The notes below the pieces were generated by a model. The model searched no databases, was not told the DNA's origin, and worked only from the letters and a program-made list of their open reading frames with translations. A stretch of 64,000 bases of DNA, taken from Paraphysomonas bandaiensis (taxonomy: Eukaryota; Chrysophyceae). Shown one piece after another: positions 58,959 to 64,000 of the stretch. Numbering within the stretch: position 1 is the first letter of the stretch; every line of letters starts with the position of its first letter. The stretch lies in NCBI GenBank assembly GCA_965644295.1, contig CBFFRP010000094.1, positions 1 through 64,000 on the forward strand, given 5' to 3'. A program made the position numbers and the translations under genes.

Positions 58959-60721
58959 ATGCATGATTCTAATTCAGAAGAATCAGGGAGAAAAGATAGT
59001 TGTAATAGCGATGATCTCCCTACAACTTTTCAGTGGGAAGGTTTCAGATACACTATCAAGCAGAGGAAGAGGCTTCAAGATGGTTCGGTATAATATATTC
59101 TCTATCAGTAAGCCACTGATCCATATATTTAGGAAATTTGAAGGGTTATTATCGGTGCTCAAAACACCGGAAAGGAAGAACATGTGGCTGTCCAGCTAAA
59201 TTGACAATTCTTGTTCACGAGCAAGCAGAAGAATCTGATGAAAAACTGATAATTTCAAAGGGGAAAGAGGAGCACAAATGTGGTGCCGCCATCTTTATAT
59301 TGCCTTCAGATTCACCAACATCTGATGATAATTCCAAGGAGAGGTCGTCGTTTTGTAAAGGTGTATATGACGCAAGTGGTGAAATGAAACAACTTTGTGA
59401 AGCAATGGCGTTGAAAGATGTTTCGAAGTCCTCCATTGCGATTGCAAATGAAGTTGCGGAAACAACGCGAGCGAAATATAAGCAGCTCGGTGAGAAAATT
59501 GATATTTTTTTCTTTTTGCTGTTTTCACTTCATTTTCTTTTGCTTATTTCGGTAGGAATGCCATATAGATATCTCGAAACGTCGAAACTCAAAGCTTTGG
59601 TGTATCAGTGTAGACGTTTAGAGTTCAATGATTGGGAAGGAATTATATCGTCGTATCCGCTTGTGAACTGTGCTGATGACGACGAGAGACTATTTTTACA
59701 GTTCAATACTTCAATCAATGTTAGCAATCAGATGCAGAAGATAATTGGCTTTGCACATCCTGATTTAATCAATATTGTAAAGGGTGGTCCGGTCCATCTG
59801 TTTATAGACTGTACTTTTAAATGTGTGCCAAAGGGATTTTCTCAGTGTCTAGTAATTATGATATATGACTACGCCTCGTCCCTATACATTCCTGTATTTT
59901 ATATATTGCTGCAATCGAAGTTTGAAGAAGTGTATTCCATGGCTCTTTATTTGAGTAAGGCCTCAACAGATTTCATGATGGAGATCATCAATGGCTCAGT
60001 GGATTTCGAGAAGGGTCTGATGAATGCTATCAAACGGAACTTTGAGGGCAAGCCTGTAACTGGATCCGATCCTAATGATTGGAATGTGCATGGCATTGTA
60101 ACAGACGAGTCATCAACATCCCGCTTGATTAATAGAACCAACAATCCACTGGAAAGGTTTAACAGAAAGCTGAACGAGGCTTTTCCCACTGCGCATCCTT
60201 CCGTGGTGTTATATGTGAGTACTATTCGGAAGCTAAGTCAAGAATACGTCGAACTTCGAAACAAAATTCTCAGGGGTCATGCATCCCGGCCGAAACATCT
60301 GCCATTCCAGCAATTCACATTGCCAGAGGACTACGCTGCATTTGAAATGGACAGGTCAGTCCAAAGGACTAAGTTTGCGCAGCTCAACCAATACAAGTTT
60401 TTGATTGGGAAGAGCCACTATGATCCTGAGGATGGGTGCATGTACGAGGTGGTGAGAGTTGGATTTTACGAGGGGTCCATCGTTGGCTATCGCGAGCAGT
60501 GCCGACTGCAGAATGGATATGTTGTCGATGTACCCACTGATGATTGTATTTCAATTGAGGAGATAGTGAAATACACTGGATGTGGCAAGGAGTCTACAGT
60601 GACAGCCGAAGACTGTGCTTTCACCGAGGAGATTGAGACATGCTGTGTTGCCGCCGGCAGGGCTCAGACCGGCGCCAAACGCCGGAATAGGGCCGGTGGG
60701 GCCGGCCCCGGCGTTGTTTAG
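58959..60721 (+). CDS. MULE transposase with FLYWCH-like zinc finger, possibly shortened
   Basis: Three exons (58959-59082, 59133-59489, 59556-60721) join in phase to about 548 residues. The hydrophobic stretch read at 59490-59555 is a 66-nt in-frame intron, not a membrane segment. The N-terminus has a FLYWCH/WRKY-like finger (WEGFRYTIKQRKR, YYRCSKHRKGRTCGCPAKL, HKCG). The MULE core follows: HLFIDCTFKCVPKGFSQC (first Asp), PVFYILLQSKFEEVYS, VDFEKGLMNAIKRNF (second Asp), TNNPLERFNRKLNEAFP (likely Glu). The family normally has a long insertion domain with a GCxFHxxxA motif between the second and third blocks. Here only about 30 residues separate them, so the enzyme is probably deleted. The C-terminal 25 residues run into GC-rich DNA. 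Confidence 0.82.
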
Positions 60722-60966
60722 GGGCGGGGGCCTGGGGGCAGTGGACGCCGGCTCGTAGAGTCGAAGCGTGGGGAGCCCCCAGCTCCGAAAAATGTTTTGG
60801 TATAAAGTTGCTCTTGCTTAAGATATTAATAACTCTTGCTAAATTTGACCCTTTGCTTTGTGCGTAATACTGCCCTTTGCTTTGTGCGTTATTGTTGCTT
60901 GTGGTTGTAGTGTGTGTTGTGTGTGTTTTTAATTAAGAATTATTGTTATTATTGTTAGTTGTAGTA

Positions 60967-61019
60967 GAGGGCCAAATGCGGGCCGAGGGCCCTAGCGGGC
61001 CGAGGGCCAAAAAGGGCCA
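60967..61019. repeat. GC-rich inner inverted repeat of MULE, right
   Basis: Contains GCGGGCCGAGGGCCCTAGCG and repeated GAGGGCC/AAGGGCC words, inverted relative to 58725-58779, followed by the same AAAATTAAATTTTT-type edge. Confidence 0.7.
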
Positions 61020-61041
61020 AAATTAAATTTTTCCAAAAATT

Positions 61042-61287
61042 TCATTCAAACATGGGAGCATACTCTAGCCATCGATAATGAATGCAGATATTGTAACATG
61101 TGTAATACATCACACATTTTAACGTCACATTCCAATGAGAATTGGGCAGTTTCTCGTGACCATGTCCGGTGCAGTTCCACAGCTTCCTAAGGGTCATGAC
61201 ATCGGCGGGTTCACCATTGATGAGGGTCCATGCTGCATTTTGAGGCTTGATGGATATCGACATGTGCTTCACATCAGCGTCCCCTGA
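61042..61287 (-). pseudogene. Exon-like fragment inside the MULE
   Basis: An open minus-strand stretch preceded by TTCATATCCTCAG, a plausible splice acceptor. It reads DADVKHMSISIKPQNAAW, TLINGEPADVMTLRKLW and GHGHEKLPNSHWNVTLK. It lies between the transposase gene and the right terminal repeat, so it may be a captured host exon or a second element gene. Neither a start codon nor partner exons were found, and the family is not recognised. Confidence 0.35.
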
Positions 61288-61611
61288 GGATATGAAGAGA
61301 GCTATATAGTCATACACGTACACCTGTGCTATTAAGTAGATATGTATTTATTAGTTTATTGTTATGTTTGAATGTTTGTTTTGATGCTATGTAATCTGTA
61401 AGCCACTAATATGCTGTGTGGTGTGAGATAGTATCTTAGACAGTCACAGTATGTAATCAATGGATATAAGATATAAGAACGACTAGGTTGAATACCAAAT
61501 TTACTATAGGTTGAGTCATTTATTACTTTACTAGTAGGTTATTCCACCAATTTTGGTCTGACTAAGTTTGTCAACCAATTTGCCTAGAGGTTGAAAAATA
61601 TTTCCCGTCCT

Positions 61612-61690
61612 AAAGGTGTACAGCCCGGATACCCTTGAGGTGGGCCCATTCCCGGATGCCTGTTTATTCGTCAAGACCCAAAGACGTATC
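61612..61690 (-). repeat. Dispersed repeat family B fragment
   Basis: AAGGTGTACAGCCCGGATAC, CCCGGATGCCTGTTTATTCG and TCAAGACCCAAAGACGTA match the 47338-47662 copy in reverse. The fragment sits just outside the MULE right end. Confidence 0.65.
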
Positions 61691-61927
61691 AGTTGAGATA
61701 TCTTGCGGTTTATGTATTATTCTGTCTACTCACTGCCGCCCTCTGAAGAACCACCAATGCAAAGAATATGCATATATACTGCTCTTATTTATTATTTATA
61801 TAAACACTCCGATTAACTACTTATGGCAAAAAATATAATGAAGGAAAGAAATACAGATACATTCTATCTTGCTTCTAAACCATACGAAATACGAATAACA
61901 ATATTAGAGGTTTCTTCTTCAACCCAT

Positions 61928-63055
61928 TCATGTCGCGTAGTAGCCTGCTAAACCCATCACCCAATTCTTGACTAAGCTGTTTTGGCCGAAATCTCTGTCT
62001 GCATCTCCAATAGATCCTAGCGCTGATCTGTCCGACTCTATTGATGCTAGTGTAGAGTTGCTGCGGACTGACCACTCTGAGAGGTCATCACCGTCACCCA
62101 CAGTTCGCTTGAGTGGTTTGTAGTCCCTGTAACGAATCGAACCTCTACCAGACCTCCCTCGCTTACCACAGGTCAGTACCCAGTAGAGAATAGATTCAAT
62201 ATGATCTTTAGTCAGACCACAAAACCACCAGTCATCATCCTATTTACGTTCATAATGTATGGTCAGAAACACGGTTTCAAGTGTACAAAAGTCGTGAGCT
62301 ATGCTACACAGCAGAAGTCAGCATACTTGCATACTCACCTCATCATCTGAATCCTCTCCCCACTTCACATACTTTTGTCGCACCTTATTCACCGCAATAC
62401 GGGCTTTCGTCTGTACGATTCATTTTTAGAAAAAACACAGGATCAACAGCACGCTACCATAGGTTCTTTGGTAATCTGAATGAGATGGTCGTCGGGAACG
62501 GGCATATTGTAGATATCCACAGTGTATCGGCATATAGGCTCAGTCTCATCTTTACCGTACAATTCTTTAAATATGTAATACACCGTTGGTGGAACACCCC
62601 TGAATTTCAACTTACAGAAGTGTCGAGAGTGTTAGATATAAGGACCTGTAATCTATCTTGGCTTGCAGACCGGGCAATATACGCCCATTTTCGTCCCTGA
62701 GATCAGCCGTTGATAATTTACCTGGTAACTCAGCATCTTCCTTGTTCTCTACATAGTCTGACCATGCTGTCAGCCATCGCGTATCCATCAAAAACCAGCA
62801 TTCACGCCTCGCGTTAATTTTCGTTCTGCATGCAACGATAGTTAGTGGAGAGCACCGCGCACAAACACAGTATCACTTGTCAAACTTCTTGACGAGTCTA
62901 ATTTCTAAACCACGCCGAATCTCAACCCTCTCAAACCTGTCCTCCTCCTCAAACTCCTCATTACGGCTCTCTATGTCTCTTATGATACCAGCTGTGTGGG
63001 GCTTCAGCTCTCCACTCTCATAGGGCTCGAGAGCTGCGAGTTCTAGACTATTCAT
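61928..63055 (-). CDS. DUSP-domain protein (USP-associated fold)
   Basis: Five exons (63055-62877, 62825-62646, 62599-62458, 62410-62339, 62239-61928) join in phase to about 294 residues ending TGA. An acidic helical N-terminus (IESRNEEFEEEDRFERVEIR) precedes a DUSP domain at ~60-165. Its marks are CWFLMDTRWLTAWSDYV, ELPGKLSTADLRDENGRIL, GLQAKIDYRGV, YYIFKELYGKDETEPICRY, which follow the W..W..yv..PG..d...L..g..l..l..DY..v...W..l...YGg pattern. A basic linker (TKARIAVNKVRQKYVKW), an acidic patch (EDSDDEDDDWWF) and a Ser-rich tail follow. No ubiquitin-protease Cys/His boxes are present, so it is a stand-alone DUSP protein, probably an adaptor (inference). Confidence 0.8.
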
Positions 63056-63195
63056 TCCAATATATCACAGTGTAAGGCTATTGACAGATACAGCTCAAGA
63101 TCTCTGATAGATGGTGGAGTGATTCAACTACAGGATGCTCCACGGACCATCTGCTGTCCCACCATATACACGCACAGTACTGTATATAGTGGTGC
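63056..63195. promoter_or_regulatory. Short shared divergent promoter region
   Basis: A gap of 140 bp between divergent ATGs, containing CACCATATACACGCACAG and AGTACTGTATATAGTGG at 63160-63193. Confidence 0.4.
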
Positions 63196-63498
63196 ATGAG
63201 CAAAATAACTCCTATAAAAACTGGAAAAAAAGGAACTGCTAATCAGAAATTGGCAATTTTAAAGTTTTTACGAGTGCATCCTTCATAAAAACTCAGCCAT
63301 CGTAACTAAAAAGTCCAACTTCTTGCACTTTTCCAAGCAGCAGAGCATCAGGATGATCTCCTCGCTCTATTCTCCTTGTTGCGTTCTTGTGGTACAATGA
63401 ACAACGATGCTGCTCCATTGAAGACCACGGCAAGGATGGACGATGCTGACTCTGTTAGGGGACAACCGATTCCTCTGAATGTGAGAGGAGATACATGA
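63196..63498 (+). CDS. Small two-exon protein, hypothetical
   Basis: Exons 63196-63273 and 63352-63498 join in phase across a 78-nt GT-AG intron to about 74 residues. The first exon is strongly basic (MSKITPIKTGKKGTANQKL), the second hydrophobic then polar (DDLLALFSLLRSCGTMNNDA, ending VRGDT). No family recognised. Support comes from the phase-consistent splice, the promoter words just upstream and the head-to-head position with the DUSP gene. It could also be a chance frame. Confidence 0.38.
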
Positions 63499-64000
63499 GC
63501 AGTGTTCATTGATCGGTGTGCGTATTCTAATAGAAAGAAGCTCATACAAGAGTGAAACGTTAGTGGCTGTCACTGCATGATGTATATGCATATATAAAGA
63601 CGATCCTTCTGGTACAACGCTACGGATACAACACACTTATTTATGCTTCTACATCGCATGGTATAACAGGGACGGGAGCACAGCAGTGTGTTATCATTCT
63701 AATATATGCACTTAGTGCGGAAACACACGAAGTCTTTCACGGTTTCCACAGACAACGTTTTCTAGCAAACCTCATCCCTGTTGTACGTTAGATTTCTTCT
63801 GTACACTTTTCGTATGTACAGAACCGTAGCTATGAAAGAGATACAATTCAAATATAGTCCCTTAAATAAGTTACTCAGATTCTTTTCGTTAAAATATTTA
63901 TTTCTCTTCCCTCACATTCTAACACACAATGAAAACTGGAAGAAACACTAATCTTGTTGTTCTTCTCACACAATACCTTCAGCAATTTATACAACGTTTT
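63499..64000. other. Downstream spacer to window end
   Basis: Nothing recognised in about 500 bp; AT-rich towards the edge. Confidence 0.5.

Larger units (their letters stand above)
58569..61592 (+). mobile_element. Mutator-like (MULE) DNA transposon with terminal inverted repeats
   Basis: Outer inverted repeats: left CTAGTCACACCAAAACTGGT (58583-58602) matches the reverse complement of the right end (TAGTCAGACCAAAATTGGTG on the minus strand, about 61543-61563), with further similarity to either side. Inner GC-rich inverted repeats: left 58725-58779 and right 60967-61019 share GGCCCGC(C/T)AGGGCCCTCG. Between them lie a transposase gene (+) and a possible second frame (-). I could not identify a convincing 9-bp target duplication, so the outer limits are approximate. 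Confidence 0.72.

Noticed and set aside
63348-63636. Minus-strand frames near the window end
   Set aside because: No start context, motif or splice support; they overlap the better-supported plus-strand second exon.
1-64000. CRISPR arrays, bacterial operons, tRNA or rRNA genes
   Set aside because: No spacer-repeat arrays, Shine-Dalgarno patterns or tRNA/rRNA landmarks were seen; the sequence is eukaryotic nuclear. tRNA absence was judged by eye only.

Overview
The window is the left end of a linear eukaryotic nuclear chromosome. It opens with about 3.2 kb of (CCCTAA)n telomere and then carries protein genes split by short GT-AG introns. I resolved most genes into phase-consistent exon sets; nearly all introns are about 41-81 nt and most are 48-58 nt. 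TAA, TAG and TGA all end genes, so the standard code applies. Several features point to a protist, most probably a stramenopile alga: a CNGHGxC-type multi-EGF secretory protein, an HMIT-like myo-inositol transporter, a WsaF-like two-domain glycosyltransferase, an HGSNAT-like acetyltransferase and a MULE transposon. That lineage is an inference, not a demonstration. Bases 1-23 look like leftover nanopore adapter, so a read appears to have run off the physical chromosome end.

Layout: telomere (25-3249); EGF-repeat gene (-) facing a small gene (+) (3.4-7.0 kb); a single-pass membrane protein (-) paired with a RUN-RhoGAP-TLDc protein (+) (8.9-14.0 kb); dispersed repeats and a decayed non-LTR retroelement (14.9-17.2 kb); an alpha/beta-hydrolase lipase (18.6-19.9 kb); HMIT-like transporter (-) and two-domain glycosyltransferase (+) (20.8-25.6 kb); a 4 x 226-bp tandem array (27.6-28.5 kb); a type II membrane protein (-) and HGSNAT-like enzyme (+), separated by a 540-bp (ACAT)n tract (28.7-32.7 kb); a 1.3-1.7 kb direct duplication (34.6-38.6 kb); a type II glycosyltransferase-like gene (38.8-40.3 kb); EF-hand/Tudor-like (-) and tandem GST_N protein (+) (42.7-46.1 kb); an MAP kinase (-) with a TEH activation motif and a very long tail, paired with a YHYH protein (+) (48.2-53.1 kb); F-box/WD40 (-) and STK19-like (+) (54.4-58.3 kb); a roughly 3-kb MULE (58.6-61.6 kb); a DUSP-domain protein (-) and a small gene (+) (61.9-63.5 kb).

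The strongest large-scale pattern is organisation. Eight head-to-head gene pairs each share a 0.14-0.95 kb promoter space rich in GTATAC and ACTGTA/TGTAC words. Almost all mobile DNA lies in the tail-to-tail gaps. The genes do not form one pathway. There is a loose secretory/glycosylation theme (two-domain glycosyltransferase, glycosyltransferase-like type II protein, HGSNAT-like enzyme, EGF protein, YHYH protein) and a signalling theme (RhoGAP, MAPK, F-box).
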